64,000 nt of DNA, taken from NCBI RefSeq assembly GCF_051401765.1, contig NW_027480422.1, positions 20,106,001 to 20,170,000 of the forward strand. Reading direction: 5' to 3'. Under the pieces are notes generated by a model. The model saw only the letters and a list, made by a program, of their open reading frames with translations. It was not told where the DNA came from and made no database searches. Both the position numbers and the translations under genes were made by a program. Every line of letters begins with the position of its first letter. Position 1 is the first letter of the stretch. Source of the DNA: Calliopsis andreniformis. Taxonomy: Eukaryota; Arthropoda; Insecta; Hymenoptera; Andrenidae. Below, piece after piece: positions 28,083 to 42,995 of the stretch.

Positions 28083-30793
28083 TAGCTACGGCCTTAGGAG
28101 TCAACGCCAGAGGCATAAAATACAAAATAAATACAACAGTTTTTCCATCGTATAACAAAAATAATTGCAACCAGTGTGAATGTTATGGTCATTTCTTCGT
28201 TCCGGACAACCTTGGCTTCACCCTAGGGCGTTGCTCCAACAGATCCAATAGTTAGGACCTTAGAAGTCAACGCCAGGAGCATAAAATACAATATAAGTAC
28301 AACAGTTTTTCCATAGTATAACAGGAATAATTGCAACCAGTGTGAAAGACATGGTCATTTCTACGCTCCGGGCTACCTAAGCTTCACTCTAGGGCGTTGC
28401 TCCACCACATCGAATAGTTAGGGCCTTAGGAGTCAACGCCAGAGGCATAAAATACAAAATAAATACAACAGTTTTTCCATCGTATAACAAGAATAATTGC
28501 AACCAGTGTGAAAGTTATGGTCATTTCTACGTTCCGGGCAACCTAGGCTTCACCATAGGGCGTAGCTCCAGCAGATCCAATAGTTAGGACCTTAGAAGTC
28601 AACGCCAGAAGCATAAAATACAATATAAATACAACAGTTTTTCAATCGTATAACAGGAATAATTTCAAACGTGTGAAAGATATGGTCATTTCTACGTTGC
28701 GGGCATCCTAGGCTTCACTCTAGGGCATTGCTCCACCACATCGAACAGCTACGGCTTTAGAAGTCAACGCCATAACTATAAAAAACAATATAAATGCAAC
28801 AGTTTTTCCATCGTATATAATGTATATTTGCAAACAGTGTGAAAGTAACGGTCATTTCTACGTTCCGGGCAACCTAGGCTTCACCCTATTACGTTGCTCC
28901 ACTAGATCGAATAGCCAGGGCCTTAGAAGTCAACGCCAGGAGCATAAAATAAAATAAAAATAGAGCAGTTATTCCATCGTATAACTGGAATAATTACAAT
29001 CAGTGTGAAAGGAATGGGCATTTCTACGTTCCGTGCAACCTAGGCTTCACTCTAGGGCGTTGCTCCTCCAGATAGAATAGTTAGGGCCCAGGAAGTCAAC
29101 GCCAGAAGCATAAAATACAACATAAATACAACAGTTTTTCCCTTGTATAACAGAAATAATTGCAACCAGTGTAAAAGGTATGGTCATTTCTACGTTCCCG
29201 GAAACATAGGCTTCACTCTAGGTCGTTGCTCCACCACATCGAATAGCTACGGCCTTAGGAGTCAAGGCCAGAGTCATAAAATACAAAATAAATACAACAG
29301 TTTTTCCATCGTATCACAAGAATAATTGCAACCAGTGTGAAAGTGATAGTCATTTGTTCATTCCGGGCAACCTAAGCTTCACTCTAGGGCGTTGCTCCAC
29401 CACATCGAATAGTTAGGGCCTTAGGAGTCAACGCCAGAGGCATAAAATACAAAATAAATACAACAGTTTTTCCATCGTATAACAAGAATAATTGCAACCA
29501 GTGTGAAAGTTATGGTCATTTCTACGTTCCGGGCAACCTAGGCTTCACCCTAGGGCGTTGCTCCAGCAGATCCAATAGTTAGGACCTTAGAAGTCAACGC
29601 CAGAAGCATAAAATACAATATAAATACAACAGTTTTTCAATCGTATAACAGGAATAATTTCAAACAGTGTGAAAGATATGGTCATTTCTACGTTGCGGGC
29701 ATCCTAGGCTTCACTCTAGGGCATTGCTCCACCACGTCGAACAGCTACGGCTTTAGAAGTCAACGCCATAACTATAAAAAACAATATAAATGCAACAGTT
29801 TTTCCATTGTATAAAATGAATAATTGCAAACAGTGTGGAAGTAATGGTCATTTCTACTTTCCGGGCAACCTAGGCTTCACTCTATGGTGTTGCTCCACCA
29901 CATCGAACAGCTACGGCCTTAGAAGTCAACGCCTGAAGCATAAAATATAATATAAATACAACAGTTTTTCCATCGTATAACAGGAATAATTGCAACCAGT
30001 GTGAAAGGCATGGTCTTTTCTGCGTTCCGGCAACCTAGGCTTCACTCTAGGTCGTTGCTCCACCACAACGAATAGCAGCGGCCTTAGGAGTCAACGCCAG
30101 AGGCATGAAATACAAAATAAATACAGCAGTTTTTCCATCGTATAACAAGAATAATTGCAACCAGTGTGAAAGTGATGGTCATTTCTACATTCCGGGCAAC
30201 CTAGGCTTCACTCTAGGGCGTTGCTCCACCAGATCGCATAGTTAGGGCCTAAGAAGTCAACGCAAGAAGCATAAAATACAATATAAGTACAACAGTTTTT
30301 CCCTTGTATAACAGGAGTAAATGCAACCAGTGTGAAAGCTATGGTCATTTCTACGTTCCGGGCAACCTAGGCTTCACTCTAGGGCGTTGCTCCTCCAGAT
30401 AGAATAGTTAGGTCCCAGGAAGTCAACGCCAGAAGCATAAAATACAACATAAATACAACAGTTTTTCCCTTGTATAACAGAAATAATTGCAACCAGTGTG
30501 AAAGGTATGGTCATTTCTACGTTCCGGGAAACATAGGCTTCACTCTAGGTCGTTGCTCCACCACATCGAATAGCTACGGCCTTAGGAGTCAAGGCCAGAG
30601 GCATAAAATACAAAATAAATACAATAGTTTTTCCATCGTATAACAAGAATAATTGCAACCAGTGTGAAAGTGATGGTCATTTGTACATTCCGGGCAACCT
30701 AGGCTTCACTCTAGGGCGTTGCTCCACCAGATCGAATAGTTAGGGCCTAAGAAGTCAACGCCAGGAGCATAAAAAACAATATAAATACAACAG
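28083..30793. repeat. 2.7-kb satellite segmental duplication, copy B
   Basis: Partner of 21780-24490 (offset 6303 bp). Part of it (28503-29513) has a third relative at 26680-27688, also carrying the CAAACGTGTG deletion at 26841. Differences between copies A and B are scattered single bases. Confidence 0.87.
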
Positions 30794-33700
30794 TTTTACC
30801 ATCGTATAACTGGCATAATTGCAACCAGTGTGAAAGATATGGTCATTTCTACGATACGGGCAACCTAGGCTTAACTCTAGGGTGTCGTTCCACCAGATCG
30901 AATAGTTAGGGCCTAAGAAGTCTACGCCAGAAGTATAAAATACAATACAAATACAACAGCTTTTCCATCGTATTACAGGAATAATTGCAACCAGTGTGAA
31001 TGGTATGGTCATTTCTACGTTCCGGGCAACCTAGGCTTCACTCTAGGGCGTTGCTCCACCACATCGAATAGTTAGGGCCTAAGAAGTCAACGCAAGAAGC
31101 ATAAAATACAATATAAGTACAACAGTTTTTCCCTTGTATAACAGGAGTAAATGCAACCAGTGTGAAAGCTATGGTCATTTATACGTTCCGGGCAACCTAG
31201 GCTTCAACCTAGGGCGTTGCTCCACCACATCGAATAGCTGCGGCCTTAGGAGTCAACGCCAGAGGCATAAAATACAGAATCAATACAGCAGTTTTTCCAT
31301 CGTATAACAAGAATAATTGCAACCAGTGTGAAAGTGATTGTCATTTCTACATTCCGGGCAACCTAGGCTTCACTCTAGGGCGTTGCTCCACCAGATCGAA
31401 TAGTTAGGGCCTAAGAAGTCAACGCAAGAAGCATAAAATACAATATAAGTACAACAGTTTTTCCCTTGTATAACAGGAGTAAATGCAACCAGTGTGAAAG
31501 CTATGGTCATTTATACGTTCCGGGCAACCTAGGCCTCACCCTAGGGCGTTGCTCCACCACATCGAATAGTTAGGGCCTTAGAAGTCAATGCCAGAAGCAT
31601 AAAATTCAAAATAGATACAACAGCTTGTCCATCGTATATGACGTATATTTGGAAGCAGTGTGAAAGTAAAGGTCATTTCTACGTTCCGGGCAGCCTAGCC
31701 TTCACTAAAACGCAGTGCTCCACCAGATCGAATAGCTAGGGCCTTAGAAGTCAACGCCCGAAACATAAAATACAATAAAAATACAACAGATTTCCATTGT
31801 ATAACGGGAATAATTTCAACAAATGTGAACGTGAAGGTCATTTCCACGTTCCGGGCAACCTAGGCTTCACTCTAGGGCGTTGGTCTGCCAGATCCAATAG
31901 TGAGGGCCTAAGAAGTCAACGCCAGAAGCATAAAATACAATATAAATACAACAGTTTTTCAATCGTATAACAGGAATAATTTCAAACAGTGTGAAAGATA
32001 TGGTCATTTCTACGTTGCGGGCATCCTAGGCTTCACTCTAGGGCATTGCTCCACCACATCGAACAGCTACGGCCTTAGAAGTCAACGCCATAACTATAAA
32101 AAACAATATAAATACAACAGTTTTTCCATTGTATAAAATGAATAATTGCAAACAGTGTGGAAGTAATGGTCATTTCGACTTTCCGGGCAACCTAGGCTTC
32201 ACTCTAGGGCGTTGCTCCACCACATCGAATAGCTACGGCCTTAGAAGTCAACGCCTGAAGCATAAAATATAATATAAATACAACAGTTTTTCCATCGTAT
32301 AACAGGAATCATTGCAACCAGTGTGAAAGGCATGGTCTTTTCTGCGTTCCGGGCAACCTAGGCTTCACTCTAGGTCGTTGCTCCACCACATCGAATAGCT
32401 GCGGCCTTAGGAGTCAACGCCAGAGGCATAAAATACAGAATCAATACAGCAGTTTTTCCATCGTATAACAAGAATAATTGCAACCAGTGTGAAAGTGATT
32501 GTCATTTCTACATTCCGGGCAACCTAGGCTTCACTCTAGGGCGTTGCTCCACCAGATCGAATAGCTGCGGCCTAAGAAGTCAACGCCAGAAGCATAAAAT
32601 ACAATATAAATACAAAAGTTTTTCCCTTGTATAACAGGAATAATTGCAACCAGTGTGAAATATATGGTCATTTCTACGGTACGAGCAACCTAGGCTTCAC
32701 TCTAGGGCGTCGTTCCACCAGATCGAATAGTTAGGGCCTAAGAAGTCTACGCGAGAAGCATAAAATACAATATAAATACAACAGCTTTTCCATCGTATAT
32801 AATGTATATTTGCAAACAGTGTGAAAGTAACGGTCATTTCTACGTTCCGGGCAACCTAGGCTTCACCCTATTACGTTGCTCCACTAGATCGAATAGCCAG
32901 GGCCTTAGAAGTCAACGCCAGGAGCATAAAATAAAATAAAAATAGAGCAGTTATTCCATCGTATAACTGGAATAATTACAATCAGTGTGAAAGGAATGGG
33001 CATTTCAACGTTCCGTGCAACCTAGACTTCACTCTAGGCCGTTGCTCCACCAGGTCGAATAGTTGGGGCCTTAGAAAACAACTCCAGGCGCATAAAATAC
33101 AATAAATATACAACAGTTTTACCATCGTATAACTGGCATAATTGCAACCAGTGTGAAAGATATGTTCATCTCTACGATACGGGCAACCTAGGCTTAACTC
33201 TAGGGTGTCGTTCCACCAGATCGAATAGTTAGGGCCTAAGAAGTCTACGCCAGAAGTATAAAATACAATACAAATACAACAGCTTTTCCATCGTATTACA
33301 GGAATAATTGCAACCAGTGTGAATGGTATGGTCATTTCTACGTTCCGGGCAACCTAGGCTTCACTCTAGGGCGTTGCTCCACCACATCGAATAGTTAGGG
33401 CCTAAGAAGTCAACGCAAGAAGCATAAAATACAATATAAGTACAACAGTTTTTCCCTTGTATAACAGGAGTAAATGCAACCAGTGTGAAAGCTATGGTCA
33501 TTTATACGTTCCGGGCAACCTAGGCTTCAACCTAGGGCGTTGCTCCACCACATCGAATAGCTGCGGCCTTAGGAGTCAACGCCAGAGGCATAAAATACAG
33601 AATCAATACAGCAGTTTTTCCATCGTATAACAAGAATAATTGCAACCAGTGTGAAAGTGATTGTCATTTCTACATTCCGGGCAACCTAGGCTTCACTCTA

Positions 33701-33887
33701 GGGCGTTGCTCCACCAGATCGAATAGTTAGGGCCTAAGAAGTCAACGCAAGAAGCATAAAATACAATATAAGTACAACAGTTTTTCCCTTGTATAACAGG
33801 AGTAAATGCAACCAGTGTGAAAGCTATGGTCATTTATACGTTCCGGGCAACCTAGGCCTCACCCTAGGGCGTTGCTCCACCAGATCG

Positions 33888-34390
33888 AATAGCTGCGGCC
33901 TAAGAAGTCAACGCCAGAAGCATAAAATACAATATAAATACAAAAGTTTTTCCGTCGTATAACAGGAATAATTGCCACCAGTGTGAAAGTGATAGTCATT
34001 TCTGCATTCCGGGCAACCTAGGCTTCACTCTAGGTCGTTGCTCCACCACATCGAATAGCTGCGGCCTTAGGAGTCAACGCCAGAGGCATAAAATACAGAA
34101 TCAATACAGCAGTTTTTCCATCGTATAACAAGAATAATTGCAACCAGTGTGAAAGTGATTGTCATTTCTACATTCCGGGCAACCTAGGCTTCACTCTAGG
34201 GCGTTGCTCCACCAGATCGAATAGCTGCGGCCTAAGAAGTCAACGCCAGAAGCATAAAATACAATATAAATACAAAAGTTTTTCCGTCGTATAACAGGAA
34301 TAATTGCCACCAGTGTGAAAGTGATAGTCATTTCTGCATTCCGGGCAACCTAGGCTTCACTCTAGGTCGTTGCTCCACCACATCGAATAG
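33888..34390. repeat. Local 2-monomer (332-bp) satellite duplication
   Basis: AGCTGCGGCCTAAGAAGTC followed by TTTTTCCGTCGTATAAC and AATTGCCACCAGTG appears at about 33.89-34.03 kb and again 332 bp later. The surrounding stretch also matches itself at about 498 bp, so it is a small nest of recent short amplifications. Confidence 0.7.
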
Positions 34391-37300
34391 CTACGGCCTT
34401 AGGAGTCAAGGCCAGAGTCATAAAATACAAAATAAATACAACAGTTTTTCCATCGTATAACAAGAATAATTGCAACCAGTGTGAAAGTGATGGTCATTTG
34501 TACATTCCGGGCAACCTAGGCTTCACTCTAGGGCGTTGCTCCACCAGATCGAATAGTTAGGGCCTAAGAAGTCAACGCCAGGAGCATAAAATACAATATA
34601 AATACAACAGTTTTTCCCTTGTATAACAGGAATAATTGCAACCAGTGTGAAATATATGGTCATTTCTACGATACGGGCAACCTAGGCTTCACTCTAGGGC
34701 GTCGTTCCACCAGATCGAATAGTTAGGGCCTAAGAAGTCTACGCCAGAAGCATAAAATACAATACAAATACAACAGCTTTTCCATCGTATTACAGGAATA
34801 ATTGCAACCAGTGTGAATGGTATGGTCATTTCTACGTTCCGGGCAACCTAGGCTTCACTCTAGGGCGTTGCTCCACCACATCGAATAGCTGCGGCCTTAG
34901 AAGTCAACGCCAGAAGCATAAAATACAATATAAATACAATAGTTTTTCCATCGTATAACAGGAATAATTGCAACCAGTGTCAAAGACATGGTCATTTCTA
35001 CGCTACGGGCAACCTAAGCTTCACTCTAGGGCGTTGCTCCACCACATCGAATAGCTACGGCCTTAGGAGTCAACGCCAGAGGCATAAAATACAGAATAAA
35101 TACAACAGTTTTTCCATCGTATAACAAGAATAATTGCAACCAGTGTGAATGTTATGGTCATTTCTTCGTTCCGGACAACCTTGGCTTCACCCTAGGGCGC
35201 TGCTCCAACAGATCCAATAGTTAGGACCTTAGAAGTCAACGCCAGGAGCATAAAATACAATATAAATACAACAGTTTTTCAATCGTATAACAGGAATAAT
35301 TGCAAACAATGTGAAAGATATGGTCATTTCTACGTTGCGGGCATTCTAGGCTTCACTCTAGGGCATTGCTCCACCACATCGAATAGCTAGGGCCTTAGAA
35401 GTCAACGCCATAACTATAAAAAACAATATAAATACAACAGTTTTTCCATTGTATAAAATGAATAATTGCAAACAGTGTGGAAGTGATGGTCATTTCTACT
35501 TTCCGGGCAACCTAGGCTTCACTCTAGGGCGTTGCTCCACCACATCGAACAGCTACTGCCTTAGAAGTCAACGCCTGAAGCATAAAATACAATATAAGTA
35601 CAACAGTTTTTCCATAGTATAACAGGAATAATTGCAACCAGTGTGAAAGACATGGTCATTTCTACGCTCCGGGCTGCCTAAGCTTCACTCTAGGGCGTTG
35701 CTCCACCACATCGAATAGTTAGGGCCTTAGGAGTCAACGCCAGAGGCATTAAATACAAAATAAATACAACAGTTTTTCCATCGTATAACAAGAATAATTG
35801 CAACCAGTGTGAAAGTTATGGTCATTTCTACGTTCCGGGCAACCTAGGCTTCACCCTAGGGCGTTGCTCCAGCAGATCCAATAGTTAGGACCTTAGAAGG
35901 CAACGCCAGAAGCATAAAATACAATATAAATACAACAGTTTTTCCCTTGTATAACAGGAATAATTGCAACCAGTGTGAAATATATGGTCATTTCTACGGT
36001 ACGAGCAACCTAGGCTTCACTCTAGGGCGTCGTTCCACCAGATCGAATAGTTAGGGCCTAAGAAGTCTACGCGAGAAGCATAAAATACAATATAAATACA
36101 ACAGCTTTTCCATCGTATATAATGTATATTTGCAAACAGTGTGAAAGTAACGGTCATTTCTACGTTCCGGGCAACCTAGGCTTCACCCTATTACGTTGCT
36201 CCACTAGATCGAATAGCCAGGGCCTTAGAAGTCAACGCCAGGAGCATAAAATAAAATAAAAATACAGCAGTTATTCCATCGTATAACTGGAATAATTACA
36301 ATCAGTGTGAAAGGAATGGGCATTTCTACGTTCCGTGCAACCTAGACTTCACTCTAGGCCGTTGCTCCACCAGGTCGAATAGTTGGGGCCTTAGAAAACA
36401 ACTCCAGGCGCATAAAATACAATATAAATACAAAAGTTTTTCCGTCGTATAACAGGAATAATTGCCACCAGTGTGAAAGTGATAGTCATTTCTGCATTCC
36501 GGGCAACCTAGGCTTCACTCTAGGGCGTTGCTCGTCCAGATAGAATAGTTAGGGCCCAGGAAGTCAACGCCAGAAGCATAAAATACAACATAAATACAAC
36601 AGTTTTTCCCTTGTATAACAGAAATAATTGCAACCAGTGTGAAAGGTATGGTCATTTCTACGTTCCGGGAAACATAGGCTTCACTCTAGGTCGTTGCTCC
36701 ACCACATCGAATAGCTACGGCCTTAGGAGTCAAGGCCAGAGTCATAAAATACAAAATAAATACAACAGTTTTTCCATCGTATAACAAGAATAATTGCAAC
36801 CAGTGTGAAAGTGATGGTCATTTGTACATTCCGGGCAACCTAGGCTTCACTCTAGGGCGTTGCTCCACCAGATCGAATAGTTAGGGCCTAAGAAGTCAAC
36901 GCCAGGAGCATAAAATACAATATAAATACAACAGTTTTTCCCTTGTATAACAGAAATAATTGCAACCAGTGTGAAATATATGGTCATTTCTACGATACGG
37001 GCAACCTAGGCTTCACTCTAGGGCGTCGTTCCACCAGATCGAATAGTTAGGGTCTAAGAAGTCTACGCCAGAAGCATAAAATACAATACAAATACAACAG
37101 CTTTTCCATCGTATTACAGGAATAATTGCAACCAGTGTGAATGGTATGGTCATTTCTACGTTCCGGGCAACCTCGGCTTCACTCTAGGGCGTTGCTCCAC
37201 CATATCGAATAGCTAGGGCCTTCGAAGTCAATGCCCGAAACATAAAATACAATAAAAATACAACAGATTTCAATCGTATAACGGGAATAATTGCAACAAA

Positions 37301-37738
37301 TGTTACCGTGATGGTCATTTCCCCGTTCCGGGCAACCTATGCTTCACTCTAGGGCGTTGGTCCACAAGATCCAATAGTTAGGGCCTAAGAAGGCAACGAC
37401 AGAAGCATAAAATACAATAAAGATACAACAGCTTTTCCATCGTATAACAGGAATAAATGCAACCAGAGAGAAGGTGATGGTCATTTCTACGTTCTGAGCA
37501 ACCTAGGCTTCACTCAAGGGCGTTGTTCCTCCAGGTCGAATAGCTAGGGCCTAAGAAGTCTACAGCAGAAGCATAAAATACAATATAAATACAACAGTTT
37601 TTCCATCGTATAACAGGAATAATTGCAACCAGTGTGAAAGTGATGGTCATTTCTACGTTCCGGGCAACCTAGGCTTCACTCTAGGGCGTTGGTCCACCAG
37701 GTCGAATAGTTAGGGCCTTGGAAAACAACTCCAGACGC

Positions 37739-40700
37739 ATAAAATACAATATAAATACAACAGTTCTTCCATTGTATAAAATGAATAATTGCAAACAGTG
37801 TGGAAGTAATGGTTATATCTACGTTCCGGGCAACCTAGGCTTCACGCTATGGCGTTGCTCCACCACATCGAATAGCTACGACCTTAGGAGTCAACGCGAG
37901 AGGCATAACATACAATATAAGTAAAACAGTTTTTCCATCGTATAATACGAATATTTGCAACCAGTGAGAAATTACTGGTCATTTCTACGTTCCGGGTAAC
38001 CTAGGCTTCACTCTTTGGCGTTGCTCCACCCGATCGAATAGTTAGGGCCTTAGAAGTCAACGCCAGAAGCACAAAATAAAATAAAAATACAACAGTTATT
38101 CCATCGTATAACAGGAATAATTGCCACCAGTGTGAAAGTGATGGTCATTTCTTCATTCCGGGCAACCTAGCATTCACTCTAGGGAGTTGGTCCTCCAGAT
38201 AGAATAGGTAGGGCCCAGGAAGTCAACGCCAGAAGCATAAAATACAATATAAATACAACAGTTTTTCCATCGTATAACAGGTATAATTGCAACAAGTGCG
38301 AAAGGTATGGTCATTTCTACGTTCCGGGCAACCTAGGCTTCACCCTAGGGCGCTGCTCCACCACATCGAATAGCTGCGGCCTTAGAAGTAAACGCCAGAA
38401 CAATAAAATACAATATATATACAACAGTTTTTCAATCGCATAACAGGAATAGTTGCAAACAGTGTGAAAGATATGGCCATTTCTACGTTCCGGGCATCCT
38501 AGGCTTCACTCTAGGGCATTGCTCCACCACATCGATTAGCTACGGCCTTAGAAGTCAACGCCATAACTATGAAAAACGATATAAATGCAACAGTTTTTCC
38601 ATTGTATAAAATGAATAATTGCAAACAGTGTGGAGGTAATGTTCATTTCTACTTTCCGGGCAACCTAGGCTTCACTCTAGGGCGTTTCTCCACCACATCG
38701 AATGGCTACGGCCTTAGAACTCAACGTCTGAAGCATAAAATATAATATAAATACAACAGTTTTACCATCGTATAACAGGAATAATTGCAACCAGTGTGAA
38801 AGACATGGTCATTTCTACGTTCCGGGCAAACTAGGCTTCACTCTAGGGCGATGCTCCACCACATCGAATAGCTACGGCCTTAGGAGTCAACGTCAGAGGC
38901 ATAAAATGCAAAATAAATACAACAGTTTTTCCATCGTATAACAAGAATAATTGAAACCAGTGTGAAAGTGATGGTCATTTCTACATTCCGGGCAACCTAG
39001 GCTTCACTCTAGGGCGTTGCTCAATCACATCGAATAGCTACGGCCTTAGAAGTCAACGCCATAACTATAAAATACAATATAAATACAACAGTTTTTCCAT
39101 TGTATAAAATGAATAATTGCAAACAGTGTGGAAGTAATGGTCATTTCTACGTTCCGGTCAACCTAGGCTTCACTCTAGGGCGTTGCTCAAACACGTCGAA
39201 TAGCTACGGCCTTAGAAGTCAACGCCATAACTATAAAATACAATATAAATACAAGAGTTTTTCCATTGTATGAATGAATAATTGCAAACAGTGTGGAAGT
39301 AATGGTTATTTCTACGTTCCGGGCAACCTAGGCTTCACGCTAGGGCGTAGCTCCAGCACATCGAATAGCTACGGCATTAGGAGTCACCGCCAGAGGCATA
39401 ACATACAATATAAGCACAACAACTTTTCCATCGTATAAAATGTATAATTGCAAGCAGTGTGAAGGTAATGGTAATTTCTACGTTCCGGGCAACCTAGGCT
39501 TCACTCTAGGGCGTTGCTCCACCACATCGAATAGCTGCGGCCTTGGAAGTCAACGCCAGAAGCATAAAATACAATATAAATACAACAGTTTTTCAATCGT
39601 ATACTAGGAATAATTGCAAACAGTGTGAAAGATATGGTCATTTCTACTTTCCGGGCAACCTAGGCTTCACTCTAGGGCGTTTCTCCACCACATCGAATAG
39701 CTACGGCCTTAGAAGTCAACGCCAGAAGCACAAAATAAAATAAAAATACAACAGTTATTCCATCGTATAACAGGAATAATTACAACCAGTGTGAAAGTAA
39801 TGGGCATTTCTACGTTCCGTGCAACCTAGGCTTCACTCTAGGGCGTTGCTCCACCAGGTCGAATAGTTAGGGCCTTAGAAAACAACTCCAGACGCATAGA
39901 ATACAATATAAATACAACAGTTTTTCCACGGTATAAAACGAATAATTGCAACCAGTATGAGAGTTATGGTCAGTTCTACGTTCCGGGCAACCTAGGCTTC
40001 ACCCTAGGGCGTTGCTCCACCAGATCGATTAGTTAGGGCCTAAGAAGTCAACGCCAGAAGCATAAAATACAATAGAAATACAACAGTTTTTCCATCGTAT
40101 AACAGGAATAATTGTAATCAGTGTGAAAGGTATGGTGATTTCTACGTTCCGGGCAACCTAGGCTTCATTCTAGGGCGTTGCTCCACCACATCGAATAGCT
40201 GCGGCCTAAGAAGTCAACGCCAGAAGCATAAAATACACAATAAATACAACAGTTTTTCCCTTGTATAACAGGAATAATTGCAACCAGTGTGAAAGCTATG
40301 GTCATTTCTACGTTCCGGGCAACCTAGGCTTCACTCTAGGGCGGTTCTCCACCACATCGAATAGTTAGGGCCTTAGAAGTCAATGCCAGAAGCATAAAAT
40401 GCCATATAAATACAACAGTTTTTGCACTGTATATAATGAATAATTGCAAACAGTGTGGAAGTAATGGTCATTTCTACGTTCCGGCCAACCTAGGCTTCAC
40501 TCTAGGGCGTTGCTCAACCACATCGAAAGCTACGGCCTTAGAAGTCAACGCCATAACTATAAAATACAATATAAATACAACAGTTTTTCCATTGTATAAA
40601 ATGAATAATTGCAAACAGTGTGGAAGTAATGGTTATTTCTACGTTCCGTGCAACCTAGGCTTCACGCTAGGGCGTTGCTCCACCACATCGAATAGCTACG

Positions 40701-42995
40701 GCATTAGGAGTCAACGCCAGAGGCATAACATAAGATATAAGCACAACAATTTTTCCATCGCATAAAATGTATAATTGCAAGCAGTGTGAAGGTAATGGTC
40801 ATTTCTACGTTCTGGGCAACCTAGGCTTCACTGTAGAGCGTTGCTCCACCAGATCGAATAGTTACGGCCTTAGAAGTCAACGCCCGAAGCATAAAATGCA
40901 AAATAAATAGAACAGTTTTTCCATTGTATAAAACGAATAATTGCAACCAGTGTGAAAGCTATGGTCATTTATACATTCCGGGCAACCTAGGCTTCACCCT
41001 AGGGCATTGTTCCACCAGATCGAATAGTTAGGGCCTAAGAAGTCAACGCCAGAAGCATAAAATACAATATAAATACAACAGCTCTTCCATCGTATATAAT
41101 GTATATTTGCAAACAGTGTGAAAGTAAAGGTTATTTCTACGTACCGGGCAACCTAGGTTTCGCTGTAGGGCGCTGCTCCACCAGATCGAATAGCTAGGGA
41201 CTTAGAAGTCAACCCCAGAAGCATAAAATACAATAAAAATACAACAGTTTTTCCATCGTATAAAATGTATAATTGCAAGAATTGTGAAGGCAATGGTCAT
41301 TTCTACGTTCCGGGCAACCTAGGCTCAACTCTAGAGCGTTGCTTCACCAGATCGAATAGTTAGGGCCTTAGATGTCAACGCCCGAAGCATAAAATACAAA
41401 ATAAATAGAACAGTTTTTCCATTGTATAAAACGAATAATTGCAACCAGTGTGAAAGTTATGGTCATTTCTACGTTCCGGGCAACCTAGGCTTAACTGTAG
41501 GGCGTTGCTGCACCAGATCGCATAGTTAGCGACTTAGAATTTATCGCCAGAAGCATAAAATACAATAAAAATGCAACAGTTTTTCCATCGTATAACATGA
41601 ATGACTGCAACCAGGGTGCAAGTACTGGTCATTTCTACGTCCCGGGCGACCTAGGCTTCACTCTAGGGCGTTGCTCCACCAGATCGAATATCTAGGGACT
41701 TAGAAGTCAACGCTAGAAGCATAAAATAAAAGAAAAATACAACAGTTTTTCCATCGTATAAAACGAATAATTGCAACCAGTATGAAAGCTATGGTCATTT
41801 ATACGTTCCGGGCAACCTAGGCTTCACTCTGGGGCGTTCGTCCACCAGGTCGAATAGTTAGGGCCTTAGAAAACAACTCCAGACGCATAAAATACAATAT
41901 AAATACAACAGTTTTTCCACGGTATAAAACGAATAATTGCAACCAGTATGAAAGTTATGGTCAGTTCCACGTTCCGGGCAACCTAGGCTTCACCCTAGGG
42001 CGTTGCTCCACCAGATCGAATAGTTAGGGCCTAAGAAGTCAACGCCAGAAGCATAAAAAACAATAGTAATACAACAGTTCTTCCATCGTATAACAGGAAT
42101 AAATGCAATCAGTGTGAAAGGTACGGTCATTTCTACGTTCCGGGCAACCTAGGCTTCACTCTAGGACGTTGCTCCACCACATCGAATAGCTGCGGCCTTA
42201 GAAGTCAGCGCCAGAAGCATAAAATACAATATAAATACAACAGTTTTTCAGTCGTATAACAGGAATAATTGCAAACAGTGTGAAAGATATGGTCATTTCT
42301 ACGTTCCGGGCAACCTAGGCTTCACTCTAGGGCGTTGCTCCACCACATCGTATGGCTACGGCCTTAGAAGTCAACGCCATAACTATAAAAAACAATATAA
42401 ATACAACAGTTCTTCCATTGTCTAAAATGAATAATTGCAACCACAGTGAAGGTGATGGTCATTTCTACGTCCCGGGCGACCTAGGCTTCACTCTAGGGCG
42501 TTGCTCCACCAGATCGAATATCTAGGGACTTAGAAGTCAACGCTAGAAGCATAAAATAAAAGAAAAATACAACAGTCTTTCCATCGTATAAAACGAATAA
42601 TTGCAACCAGTATGAAAGCTATGGTCATTTATACGTTCCGGGCCATCTAGGCTTCACTCTGGGGCATTGTCCAACCAGATCGAGTAGTTAGGGCCTAAGA
42701 AGTCTACACCAGGAGCATAAAATACAATATAAATACAACAGTTTTTGCATCGTATAATACGAATAATTGCAACCAGTGTGAAAGTACTGGTCATTTCTAC
42801 GTTCCGGGTAACCTAGGCTTCACTCTTTAGCGCTGCTCCACCAGATCGAATAGCTAGGGCCTTAGAAGTCAACGCCAGAAGCACAAAATAAAGTAAAAAT
42901 ACAACAGTTATTCCATCGTATAACAGGAATAATTACAACCAGTGTGAAAGTAATGGGCATTTCTACGTTCCGTGCAACCTAGGCTTCACTCTAGG
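37739..42995. repeat. ~5-kb satellite segmental duplication, copy A (partner 47.7-52.8 kb)
   Basis: Three collinear stretches match the region 10 kb downstream: 37739-40073 to 47697-50031 (offset 9958), 40200-40960 to 50490-51250 (offset 10290), and about 41400-42995 to 51192-52787 (offset 9792). The offset jumps of +332 and -498 bp are exactly two and three monomers, so the copies differ by whole-monomer gains and losses. Shared markers include TATACTAGGAATAATTGC and the 2-bp deletion ATCGAAAGCTACGG. Confidence 0.88.
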
